Source: Weissella uvarum (GTDB lineage: Bacteria; Bacillota; Bacilli; Lactobacillales; Lactobacillaceae). From it: a stretch of DNA of 64,000 bases. The position numbers and the translations under genes are program-made. The DNA lies in contig NZ_JAFBEO010000003.1 in NCBI RefSeq assembly GCF_016908785.1, positions 62,001 to 126,000 of the forward strand, given 5' to 3'. The notes beneath the pieces were generated by a model that saw nothing but the letters and a program-made list of their open reading frames with translations, was not told the DNA's origin and searched no databases. The first letter of the stretch is position 1. Each line of letters opens with the position of its first letter. Positions 6,884-14,048 of the stretch are shown in pieces.

Positions 6884-7429
6884 ATGTTTGTATTTGATGA
6901 ATTTACAGCCGAACAACATTATGTACAGCTCGTATTACCAGAGCGCACGCAAGCACCTGCAATTTTTGAAGTGTTACAGCGGAATCAGACTGAATTTGCA
7001 AAATGGTTACCTTGGGTCTTAGAAACTAAATCAGCTGAAGATGAAGCCAAGTTTTTGATGGAGGCCCGTGTACGTTTCGCAAAATATGAGGCATTAACAT
7101 TGATTATCTTGGTCGATGATCAACCGGTTGGGTCAGTCGATTTGCATAACATCGATACAGATTTCCATACAGCTGAGGTTGGTTACTGGTTGGATGCTCA
7201 TTACCAAGGCCAAGGTATTATGACCCGAGCAGTACAACATTTAACAGAAGCTGCCTTTGTTGATTTAAATTTGCATAAACTTAGTATTCAAGCTGATGCT
7301 AAAAATCTGAACAGCATTGCTGTGGCTGAACGAGCTGGCTACACCTATGAAGCGACTTTAAAAGAACAAATTATCAATCAAGGTGAATACCGAGATGAAG
7401 TGATTTATTCTAAAATTAATGAAGTCTAA
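6884..7429 (+). CDS. GNAT N-acetyltransferase, RimJ/RimL type
   Basis: 181-residue acetyltransferase resembling ribosomal-protein-serine acetyltransferases, which use acetyl-CoA to modify N-terminal or small amine groups. Visible family landmarks are VGSVDLHNID (strand 4 region, about residue 85), the TAEVGYWLDAHYQGQGIMTRAV segment with the acetyl-CoA binding loop (about residues 97-118), and the C-terminal LSIQADAKNLNSIAVAERAGY. The start is set by GGAGG about 10 nt upstream. The gene is monocistronic, divergent from the MFS gene and convergent with pdp. The substrate is not predictable. Confidence 0.88.
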   Translation: MFVFDEFTAEQHYVQLVLPERTQAPAIFEVLQRNQTEFAKWLPWVLETKSAEDEAKFLMEARVRFAKYEALTLIILVDDQPVGSVDLHNIDTDFHTAEVGYWLDAHYQGQGIMTRAVQHLTEAAFVDLNLHKLSIQADAKNLNSIAVAERAGYTYEATLKEQIINQGEYRDEVIYSKINEV

Positions 7430-7454
7430 CCATCCCCATTTATAACAGCATATG

Positions 7455-7492
7455 AAAAAGCGAGTAACTCACACGGGAGTCGCTCGCTTTTT
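7455..7492 (+). terminator. Bidirectional terminator between GNAT and pdp
   Basis: AAAAAGCGAG and CTCGCTTTTT form a perfect outer stem. It can end both the rightward GNAT transcript and the leftward deo transcript. Confidence 0.85.
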
Positions 7493-7495
7493 ATT

Positions 7496-8785
7496 TTATA
7501 AGGTAGCATGAATAAGTGTTGGCGCTTGCGCATGTTCTTGAATTTGAATATGCTCATCTAAACTTGATAAATCTAACTCGGGTTGATTGGCATGTACAGT
7601 CAAAATTGGTTCACCAACTGAAATGGCATCACCAATTTTTTTATGCATTGTGACGCCAACTCCATAATCAAGTGTATCATCTTTAGTCGCGCGGCCTCCG
7701 CCCAATTGCATGACCAAGATACCTAAAGCATCTGCATCGATGGTACCTAGTTTCCCCGCCGTTTTTGCGACATAGGGGATGGTATATGGTGCTGTTGGTA
7801 ACTTTAGATAATCTTGGATGAAAGCTGGGTCACCACCTTGGGCAACAATCATCTCGGTAAATTTAGTTAAAGCAGAACCATCAGAAAGTGTTTGCATCAG
7901 CATTTTGCGAGCAATTGCTTCGTTTGGAGCTTTTTGGGCCATCACCACCATCGGTGCTCCTAAGGCTAGGCATAACTCAACTAAGTCATCTGGCCCATTC
8001 CCTTTGAGCGTTTCAACCGTTTCGATAATTTCTAAAGCATTACCAATTTCATAGCCCAGGGGCTGATTCATGTCTGAAATCACAGCACGCATCTTAACGC
8101 CGGCAGCTTCGCCAATTTCCATCATTGATTCAGCTAAGGCTCGTGCATCTTCAGTATTTTTCATAAAGGCACCACTACCTGTTTTCACATCCAAGACTAG
8201 CGCATCATTGCCGGTTGCTAACTTTTTCGACATGATTGAACTAGAAATCAAGGAGATTGAATCAACAGTACACGTTACATCGCGAAGCGCATAGATTTTT
8301 TTATCCGCTGGTGCAATTTCACCAGTTGCCGAAATAATAGCCGTTCCGACATCGCGAATTTGTTGTTTGAAAGCATCTTCAGACAAATCAACCTTTAACC
8401 CTGGGATTGCCTCCAGCTTATCCAATGTGCCACCAGTATGACCAAGTCCACGCCCAGAAATCATTGGAACTTTAATATCTAAAGCAGCAACCATCGCGGC
8501 CAGCGGTAAACTTGTTTTGTCACCCACACCACCAGTTGAATGTTTATCAACCTTTATGCCGGGAATATCAGACAAGTCGAGGACATCCCCTGACTCCATC
8601 ATGGCTTTGGTCAATGTAGTTCTTTCGGCAACATTCATCTCATTAAAGTAAATGGTCATCAAAAAAGCACTCATTTGATAATCTGGAATGCTGCCAGCTG
8701 TGTATTGGTTGATGACATCAGTAATCTCTTTATCCGTTAGGACTGCACCATTACGCTTTTTCATTAAAACATCGGTCATATTCAT
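7496..8785 (-). CDS. pdp: Pyrimidine-nucleoside phosphorylase
   Basis: Splits thymidine, deoxyuridine or uridine with phosphate to the base and (deoxy)ribose 1-phosphate in the cytosol. The 429 residues match the family. KHSTGGVGDKTSLPLA (about residue 80) is the phosphate-binding signature, followed by GRGLGHTGGTLDKLE, and SGAFM appears near residue 203. ATG 8785 is chosen because AAGGAG lies 8 nt upstream, whereas the ATG at 8791 is only 2 nt from it. It is the last gene of deoB-deoD-pdp. Confidence 0.96.
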   Translation of the reverse strand: MNMTDVLMKKRNGAVLTDKEITDVINQYTAGSIPDYQMSAFLMTIYFNEMNVAERTTLTKAMMESGDVLDLSDIPGIKVDKHSTGGVGDKTSLPLAAMVAALDIKVPMISGRGLGHTGGTLDKLEAIPGLKVDLSEDAFKQQIRDVGTAIISATGEIAPADKKIYALRDVTCTVDSISLISSSIMSKKLATGNDALVLDVKTGSGAFMKNTEDARALAESMMEIGEAAGVKMRAVISDMNQPLGYEIGNALEIIETVETLKGNGPDDLVELCLALGAPMVVMAQKAPNEAIARKMLMQTLSDGSALTKFTEMIVAQGGDPAFIQDYLKLPTAPYTIPYVAKTAGKLGTIDADALGILVMQLGGGRATKDDTLDYGVGVTMHKKIGDAISVGEPILTVHANQPELDLSSLDEHIQIQEHAQAPTLIHATL

Positions 8786-8803
8786 GATCATGACTCCTTG
8801 ATG

Positions 8804-9511
8804 TTAGAACTTGAGACTAGTTTCAAGTGCAACTTCCATCATATCCTTAAATGAAGTCTCACGTTCTTTTGCGGACAATGCTTCATCACGGTAAATATGA
8901 TCAGATGCGGTTAGGATATCTAGGGATCTAAACTTTAATTTTGCTGCTAGCAAATAAAGTCCAGCCGCTTCCATTTCAGTACCAATGACGCCATAATCCT
9001 TCAACTTGTCCATATCTAGTTCATCATTATAGAAACGGTCGGCAGCAAAGATATTACCAACTTTAACCGGAATGTTTAGTTGTTCTGCAGTATGATATGC
9101 CGTATCCAATAGTTCGAAATCAGGCGTAGCTGACCAATAAATGCCAGGACCAAATGTTTGCGCAATGACAGCCGAATCAGTTGAGGCTGCTGAAGCGAGC
9201 ACAACATCACCTAATTGGATTGAATCTGCCATCGCACCAAATGAACCGACGCGCATGATGGTTTTAACGCCAAAGGCACTAACGAGTTCATTGATATAAA
9301 TTGACATTGAAGGGATGCCCATTCCAGAACCTTGGACCGAAACACGCTTACCCTTATAGGTCCCCGTAAATCCTAAAGCACCACGAACTTCATTGACTTG
9401 GACCACGTCTTCTAAAAAGTTTTCGGCAATGTACTTAGCACGAAGTGGGTCACCAGGCAAAAGAACTGTATCAGCGTAATCACCCATTTTTGCATTAATA
9501 TGTGTTGTCAT
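8804..9511 (-). CDS. deoD: Purine-nucleoside phosphorylase DeoD
   Basis: Hexameric-type purine nucleoside phosphorylase of 235 residues that cleaves (deoxy)inosine, (deoxy)guanosine and (deoxy)adenosine to base and pentose 1-phosphate. Family signatures include PGDPLRAKYIAE (residues 19-30), GSGMGIPSMSIY (about 61-72), the MRVGSFGA phosphate site and the GTEMEAAGLYLLA nucleoside site with the conserved Glu pair. A catalytic Asp is in TASDHI. It starts 10 nt after deoB and ends 18 nt before pdp, consistent with one operon feeding DeoB with deoxyribose 1-phosphate. Confidence 0.96.
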   Translation of the reverse strand: MTTHINAKMGDYADTVLLPGDPLRAKYIAENFLEDVVQVNEVRGALGFTGTYKGKRVSVQGSGMGIPSMSIYINELVSAFGVKTIMRVGSFGAMADSIQLGDVVLASAASTDSAVIAQTFGPGIYWSATPDFELLDTAYHTAEQLNIPVKVGNIFAADRFYNDELDMDKLKDYGVIGTEMEAAGLYLLAAKLKFRSLDILTASDHIYRDEALSAKERETSFKDMMEVALETSLKF

Positions 9512-9521
9512 GTTGTTACTC

Positions 9522-10718
9522 CTATTGATTTTTGAGGTCGTTTAAGAAACTTTTACCGACCGGACCAGGATTGACGTTGAAATTTTCAAGGATAGTTTGT
9601 CCAAAATCAGCATAAGTTGGACGGATTCCAATTGAATGACTATTTGTAAGACTAGGTGAATAAGCTAACATTGGTACAAATTCACGCGTGTGGTCTGTTC
9701 CTTTGAAGCCGGGATCATTGCCATGGTCAGCCGTAATCATTAGGAGATCGTCGGGTCGCATTTGGTCTAAGACATCCCCTAACCGTTGATCAAAGTCCAT
9801 TAAAGCTTGCCCCATTCCCTTTGGATCACGCCGATGGCCATACATGGCATCAAAGTCGACTAAATTAGCGAAACAAAAACCGTTGAAGTCTTTTTGGAGC
9901 CAAGCATCAATTTGGTCCATACCATCCATATTTGATTCAGTATGGATGCCTTCATTAATCCCTTCACCTGAGAAAATATCATTGATTTTACCGATTCCAA
10001 TAACTGATATGCCGGCATTTTGCAAGCGATTTAAGTCAGTTTCGCCCATTGGCTTAAGCGCGAAGTCATGTCGGTTAGCAGTACGCTTGAAATTATTTGG
10101 TTGATCACCAACGAATGGGCGTGCAATGACGCGCCCGATTAAGTTGGGTGCGTCATTAACTAAAGTTCGTGCATACTCACAAATCTTGTAGAGCTCTTGC
10201 ACAGGAATGGCATCTTCATGGGCGGCAATTTGTAGCACAGAGTCTCCTGAGGTATAAATGATTAATGCCTTCTCTTGCAATGCTTGTTCGCCATAGTCAT
10301 GGATAACTTCAGTTCCAGAATACGGTTTATTTACTAAAATGGGATGTCCAGAATAGTCTGCAATTTTATGCAGTAGGTCTTTTGGGAAACCATTTGGGTA
10401 AGTTGCTAATTCTGTTTTAACAGGTAGCCCCATCATTTCCCAATGACCATCCATGCTATCCTTGCCCACAGATGTTTCTTGCATTTTTCCATAGACACCA
10501 ATAGGGTCAGCAATGGGTTCAACCCCTTGAATTGGGTTGTTTGTTCGAATGTTACCAAGCCCAAGTTTTTGTAGGTTTGGTAGCTGCCATTGGCCTTCGT
10601 AAGCTGCTCCGATATGACCTAAGGTATCTGATCCATCATCATCATATTTGGCAGCATCAGCGGCAGCGCCAATACCAACAGAATCTAATACAATTCCAAA
10701 AATTCGTTGATAAGTCAT
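9522..10718 (-). CDS. deoB: Phosphopentomutase
   Basis: Alkaline-phosphatase-superfamily metalloenzyme of 398 residues that interconverts (deoxy)ribose 1-phosphate and 5-phosphate. Metal-binding segments are visible as [13 protein letters not shown] near the start, MYGHRRDP (about residue 290) and TADHGNDP near residue 330, followed by [13 protein letters not shown] 10718 (MTYQRIFG) is preferred over the ATG at 10736 because that upstream ATG overlaps the ATGGAGG that serves as the ribosome binding site. A cre box 22 nt upstream and a terminator between deoC and deoB suggest separate control of deoB-deoD-pdp. Confidence 0.96.
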   Translation of the reverse strand: MTYQRIFGIVLDSVGIGAAADAAKYDDDGSDTLGHIGAAYEGQWQLPNLQKLGLGNIRTNNPIQGVEPIADPIGVYGKMQETSVGKDSMDGHWEMMGLPVKTELATYPNGFPKDLLHKIADYSGHPILVNKPYSGTEVIHDYGEQALQEKALIIYTSGDSVLQIAAHEDAIPVQELYKICEYARTLVNDAPNLIGRVIARPFVGDQPNNFKRTANRHDFALKPMGETDLNRLQNAGISVIGIGKINDIFSGEGINEGIHTESNMDGMDQIDAWLQKDFNGFCFANLVDFDAMYGHRRDPKGMGQALMDFDQRLGDVLDQMRPDDLLMITADHGNDPGFKGTDHTREFVPMLAYSPSLTNSHSIGIRPTYADFGQTILENFNVNPGPVGKSFLNDLKNQ

Positions 10719-10739
10719 AAGTGATTCATCCTCCATATT

Positions 10740-10753
10740 TGTAAACGCTTACA
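10740..10753 (-). promoter_or_regulatory. Perfect palindromic cre site upstream of deoB
   Basis: TGTAAACGCTTACA matches the CcpA consensus on both strands. On the minus strand a TTACCA -35-like box lies about 17 bp before TACAAAT, so the site would overlap a deoB promoter and let CcpA repress it during growth on preferred sugars. Confidence 0.8.
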
Positions 10754-10763
10754 TTTAACTGGT

Positions 10764-10793
10764 AAATAAAAGGTAGGTGATAATCCCCTACCT
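10764..10793 (-). terminator. Intra-operon terminator between deoC and deoB
   Basis: On the minus strand AGGTAGG pairs with CCTACCT around a 9-nt loop and is followed by TTTTATTT. It lies just after deoC and would reduce or stop read-through into deoB. Confidence 0.75.
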
Positions 10794-10802
10794 GCTGGTC
10801 TA

Positions 10803-11480
10803 TTAATAGTCTCCAGTGTATGTTTCTTCGTTCATAATGGCGACTGAGGCACTTACACCTAGCCGAGTTGCGCCTGCTTCAAGCATTGCTTCAGCTTCTT
10901 GGCGCGAATGGATACCGCCAGATGCTTTCACACCAAAGTCAGGGCCAACAGTTTGACGCATTAATTTAACGTCATCGATTTTTGCCCCACTCGTTGAAAA
11001 GCCTGTTGAAGTCTTTACAAAGTCGGCCCCACCAGCGACGGTGGCCTTACTTGCGGCGACAATTTCGTCTTTAGTCAATAAAGCTGTTTCAATAATTACC
11101 TTTAAAATAGCATGACGCGCATGGGCAGCTTGTGCTAATTGATGAATTTCATCAGTGACCATGTCAACGTTGCCATCTTTTAGCTCACCAATGTTCATGA
11201 CCATGTCGACTTCAGTTGCCCCATTTTCGATCGCATCAATTGTTTCAGCAACCTTAATGGCAGTTGTATTAGCCCCTAGTGGGAAGCCAATGACCGTGCA
11301 GGTTGCAATATCTGTTCCGGCCAGTGCTTCTGACACTGTTGGGACCCAATATGGGTTAATGCAGACAGAAGCAAAGTGGTATTGCTTGGCTTCTTGTGCA
11401 ATTTTTAAAATTTGTTCACGTGTAGCGTCAGCTTTTAACAAGGTGTGGTCCATTGTTTGAGCGAGTTCTGTGTTAGACAT
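10803..11480 (-). CDS. deoC: Deoxyribose-phosphate aldolase
   Basis: Class I aldolase that splits 2-deoxyribose 5-phosphate into glyceraldehyde 3-phosphate and acetaldehyde. The 225 residues fit the family. HTLLKADAT (residues 12-20) is typical of the N-terminus, [13 protein letters not shown] carries a conserved lysine-glutamate region, and the Schiff-base lysine is in FVKTSTGF (about residue 160). ATG 11480 (MSNTELAQ) is chosen for its AAGGAG 7 nt upstream; the longer frame to 11543 would run through the leader hairpin. A cre box and a possible attenuator precede it. Confidence 0.95.
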   Translation of the reverse strand: MSNTELAQTMDHTLLKADATREQILKIAQEAKQYHFASVCINPYWVPTVSEALAGTDIATCTVIGFPLGANTTAIKVAETIDAIENGATEVDMVMNIGELKDGNVDMVTDEIHQLAQAAHARHAILKVIIETALLTKDEIVAASKATVAGGADFVKTSTGFSTSGAKIDDVKLMRQTVGPDFGVKASGGIHSRQEAEAMLEAGATRLGVSASVAIMNEETYTGDY

Positions 11481-11501
11481 AGTCTTTCTCCTTGAATATA
11501 G

Positions 11502-11525
11502 AAAAATGAGAATGCCCAAATTCTC
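11502..11525 (-). terminator. Possible attenuator hairpin in the deoC leader
   Basis: On the minus strand GAGAAT and ATTCTC form a 6-bp stem around TTGGGC, followed by ATTTTT, about 20 nt before the deoC start. An upstream ACAGC/GCTGT helix (11533-11556) precedes it. The short stem makes this a weak terminator, which could fit conditional attenuation. Confidence 0.4.
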
Positions 11526-11572
11526 GTTTCTAACAGCCTCCACACCACACTGCTGTCACCCGCCACAATTTA

Positions 11573-11586
11573 TGAAATCGCTTACA
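11573..11586 (-). promoter_or_regulatory. cre site upstream of deoC
   Basis: TGAAATCGCTTACA fits the CcpA-binding consensus. It lies about 93 nt upstream of the deoC start, near the expected promoter. Confidence 0.65.
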
Positions 11587-11634
11587 TTTAGATTTTAGCA
11601 ATTTTATGTTAAAAGCTCAAGTACTGTTTGTGAT

Positions 11635-11666
11635 AAAAAAGACTCGCCATTTATAGCGAGTCTTTT
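11635..11666 (-). terminator. Bidirectional terminator after the SMR gene
   Basis: AAAAGACTCGC and GCGAGTCTTTT arms flank an 8-nt loop, with A and T runs on both sides. It separates the SMR gene from the deo promoter region. Confidence 0.85.
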
Positions 11667-11681
11667 AGGATATTCAGTTTA

Positions 11682-12008
11682 TTAATGGCCTGATCCATAC
11701 AGGTTAACAAGGACGACCCCAATAATGATCAATCCAAGTCCAAGCAAAGTTGGCAAATTAACGGCTTGATGAAATACGAGGACGGAAATGATTGTTAATA
11801 AGACGATACCAACCCCACTCCAAATTGCGTAAATCACGCTCGTTGGGACGTTGTGCGACATCGCTAATGATAAGAAGTAAAATGTCACCGCATAGGCTGC
11901 AAACGTCATCAAGGTTGGTCCTAGCTTTGTAAAACCTTCCGTGTACTTTAGTGAAGTTGTTCCGATGATTTCACCAACTATGGCGATAAATAGTTGTAGA
12001 TAAAACAT
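11682..12008 (-). CDS. Small multidrug resistance (SMR) family efflux protein
   Basis: 108 residues with four hydrophobic helices, the standard SMR size. These proteins exchange protons for cationic compounds or guanidinium-type substrates as antiparallel dimers in the membrane. The essential Glu is present in IVGEIIGTTSLKYTEGF (Glu13), and helix 3 carries YAIWSGVGIV, diagnostic of the family. The gene is preceded by a 16-residue leader frame and a 13-bp hairpin whose 3' arm contains the G-run next to the start codon, so its translation is probably conditional. Substrate cannot be assigned. Confidence 0.92.
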   Translation of the reverse strand: MFYLQLFIAIVGEIIGTTSLKYTEGFTKLGPTLMTFAAYAVTFYFLSLAMSHNVPTSVIYAIWSGVGIVLLTIISVLVFHQAVNLPTLLGLGLIIIGVVLVNLYGSGH

Positions 12009-12013
12009 AATTC

Positions 12014-12057
12014 CCCCATTTTAATTCAGTTGTGTTGTACGCTAAATTAAAATGGGG
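12014..12057 (-). promoter_or_regulatory. Start-site-sequestering hairpin of the SMR gene
   Basis: On the minus strand CCCCATTTTAATT (12057-12045) pairs perfectly with AATTAAAATGGGG (12026-12014) over 13 bp with an 18-nt loop. The 3' arm contains the G-rich ribosome binding region 4-5 nt before the SMR ATG. The 5' arm starts 2 nt after the leader stop codon, so a ribosome at the end of the leader would melt it. No T-tract follows, so it is not a terminator. Confidence 0.75.
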
Positions 12058-12059
12058 CA

Positions 12060-12110
12060 TCACCACAATTGCTCCCAGGCTAAGGTATTAAAAAGAAACT
12101 TATCAAACAT
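12060..12110 (-). CDS. Putative 16-residue leader peptide of the SMR gene
   Basis: ATG at 12108-12110, with AGGAGG 9 nt upstream, opens a frame coding MFDKFLFNTLAWEQLW and ending in TGA at 12060-12062. It lies between a good promoter and the hairpin that covers the SMR start. The arrangement is that of translational attenuation or coupling known for drug-inducible erm and cat genes; here it is inferred from architecture. The peptide is hydrophobic with two tryptophans near its end. Confidence 0.65.
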   Translation of the reverse strand: MFDKFLFNTLAWEQLW

Positions 12111-12148
12111 ATGCTAATACCTCCTATCCTAAAAGTCGTTGTCAGACC

Positions 12149-12177
12149 ATTATATGGATAGTCATATTTTAATGCAA
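12149..12177 (-). promoter_or_regulatory. Sigma-A promoter of the SMR leader transcript
   Basis: On the minus strand TTGCAT (12172-12177), 17-bp spacer, consensus TATAAT (12149-12154). It lies about 24 nt upstream of the leader ribosome binding site. Confidence 0.75.
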
Positions 12178-12219
12178 GCTTTGTTTAACAAAAAGTTCCT
12201 GAGAATTGTCGTTAATGAA

Positions 12220-13167
12220 TCATGCATAAATTTCTACTGCTGTTCGCGTGGCATAGTCCTTCGGGAACGAAATTTCACGAATACCAAAGTCAGAGTAACT
12301 CTCAAAATACAAGCGGCGACTTTCAATACATACTGCACTACGGTAGACCGTATAAGTATCTGATCGCGTATGCTGCGCGGGCACAGTCACATTATTGAGC
12401 ACATGCCAGATTCCGATAACGCCAGCGCGTTCATTATCAAAGGAATCGAGGCGTTCTTTATTAATCATCGTTCGAATAAACCGCGCCGTTGGCGTAAATC
12501 CTGTTGGTGCCGTTTTAAGTCCCGCAAAATTACCATCAGTTAAGCGGTTTTGGTTAAACGGTAATGCTTCCCAATTATCCGCATGTAGTGGGAAGTATTG
12601 CTTGAGCCGGGTTACTTCCCTTCTAAAATCAACGGCATTGGTTGTGACATTTAAAGGATTATCAATTACAGACATGGGCATTTGAGTCGGTTCGATTAGA
12701 ATCAATCGCCCACTAGGATCCGTGGCAATAAAATGTAATTCGGCTGGTCGTTCCCGGAAGCTTATGGCAGAATTGGTACTCGTCATGAGTTCGATTGTTG
12801 GCAGTTTTGCGATTAAATCATCAACTGATGCACAATGGGTTAAAGCCCACAATACAAATTCAAATGGCGCAATTTGGTCCATATTATCTTTACGTTCTTC
12901 ACTAAAGTTAGCCGCATTTTGAAAGGTCAATTTATGAACGGCTAAGCCCTTTTCATTAACCCCATCTGCAACGTCTTCGTGTTGCGCATGAGGCTCACCA
13001 ACGCCTAAGATAGCATAAGGACCAGCATGCCATTTTTCATTATAGAGTGATTGCCAGGCATATTTTCGTGGTATGAACAGTGGACGAGAACTTTCATCAT
13101 ACCAATCCATGGTACGTGCGAGAAGATGACTATGATCAGTTGCCGTCATTAAAATTGAGGTACACAT
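12220..13167 (-). CDS. Choloylglycine hydrolase family protein (bile salt hydrolase / penicillin V acylase type)
   Basis: N-terminal-nucleophile amidohydrolase of 315 residues. Cys2 follows the initiator Met and would become the N-terminal nucleophile after processing. Arg18 and Asp21 in ARTMDW match the catalytic residues of the family, and the TTNAVDF segment holds the expected Asn. AAGGAG precedes the ATG. Members deconjugate bile salts, cleave penicillin V or hydrolyse acyl-homoserine lactones; sequence alone does not settle which. It follows the broken alpha/beta hydrolase by 11 nt, so the two were probably cotranscribed. Confidence 0.9.
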   Translation of the reverse strand: MCTSILMTATDHSHLLARTMDWYDESSRPLFIPRKYAWQSLYNEKWHAGPYAILGVGEPHAQHEDVADGVNEKGLAVHKLTFQNAANFSEERKDNMDQIAPFEFVLWALTHCASVDDLIAKLPTIELMTSTNSAISFRERPAELHFIATDPSGRLILIEPTQMPMSVIDNPLNVTTNAVDFRREVTRLKQYFPLHADNWEALPFNQNRLTDGNFAGLKTAPTGFTPTARFIRTMINKERLDSFDNERAGVIGIWHVLNNVTVPAQHTRSDTYTVYRSAVCIESRRLYFESYSDFGIREISFPKDYATRTAVEIYA

Positions 13168-13178
13168 AGTCGGCTCCT

Positions 13179-13982
13179 TTACTTAGCTAAGACTCTGTCC
13201 AAGAAATCGACAACAACTTGATTGAATGACTCACTCGCCTCAAGATGCGGAATATGGCCAACGTCTGGGAATACAACTGCTTGTGAAGCCATATTTGGTT
13301 GGAGGGCTTTTGCCGCTTCAGCTTGTTTTGCATCATATAGTGGTGATGCTGCCCCCGCTAAAAATAGATGGGGCATTTGCTCATGTGTCTCAACATCCAA
13401 AAAATTCTGCCCCATCCCATCTAACAATAATGGCAGATTTTCATTGAAATCGAATTTAGGTGTCGGATGGCTAATGCGCCGTTTTTGTTCACTGGTCAAC
13501 GGTTGGCGTATTAACGGTGTTTTAGGAAAATCCATTGCCATTTGGACTAAGTTAGCATAATTTAAATCGTAACGCCCATAGGGCCAATTTTCATCTGGAA
13601 TCATTTTTGGAGGTTGATCTTCAGAAACGATGGCTAAAATATTGTCGTTGTTGAAAAGTGATGTATAGGCATAGTCAACCATGGTCCCCATGGAATGGCC
13701 AATCAAAACATATTGTTTAATCTGTAGATTATTGATTAATTCATGCAGGTCTTGCGCTAAACGGGCAATTCGTAGACCATAATTAACACGGTCACTGTCA
13801 CCATGTCCGCGATAATCCCAGGTTAAAACCCGATATCCTTGTTCAATGAAGTAAGGAATTTGTAGCTGCCATGTTGCAAAATTGCCAGAGTAACCACTAG
13901 AAAAGATAACTGGAATACCATCATAAGGCCCTTACCATTCATAATGAATGCGGACACCATCATTTGTTTTAAAAAAGCTCAT
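13179..13982 (-). pseudogene. Alpha/beta hydrolase broken by a nonsense codon near the start
   Basis: Reading leftward from ATG 13982 gives MSFFKTNDGVRIHYEW and then TAA at 13932-13934 (codon 17), after which the frame runs intact to the end for 267 codons in total. The family landmarks survive: the oxyanion region (PVIFSSGYSGN), WDYRGHGDSD, the nucleophile elbow GHSMG, and the late His in VGHIPHLEAS. A CAA to TAA change is the simplest explanation. An internal restart at the GHSMG methionine would lack half of the fold. It overlaps no other gene and sits upstream of the choloylglycine hydrolase. Confidence 0.85.
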
Positions 13983-14001
13983 CGCAATAACTCCTATTGA
14001 C

Positions 14002-14040
14002 AAAAAAGAGGTACCTCAAAGTGTAAGGAACCCCTTTTTT
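14002..14040 (-). terminator. Terminator of the pdh operon
   Basis: AAAAAAGAGGTACC and GGAACCCCTTTTTT pair with two mismatches around an 11-nt loop, with a T-run on the minus strand. It lies 9 nt beyond the lpd stop. Confidence 0.8.
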
Positions 14041-14048
14041 GATTTTAT

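Noticed and set aside
12011-12125. Guanidine riboswitch ahead of the SMR gene
   Set aside because: The region lacks recognisable ykkC, mini-ykkC or guanidine-III core sequences and is better explained by a leader peptide plus a start-site hairpin.
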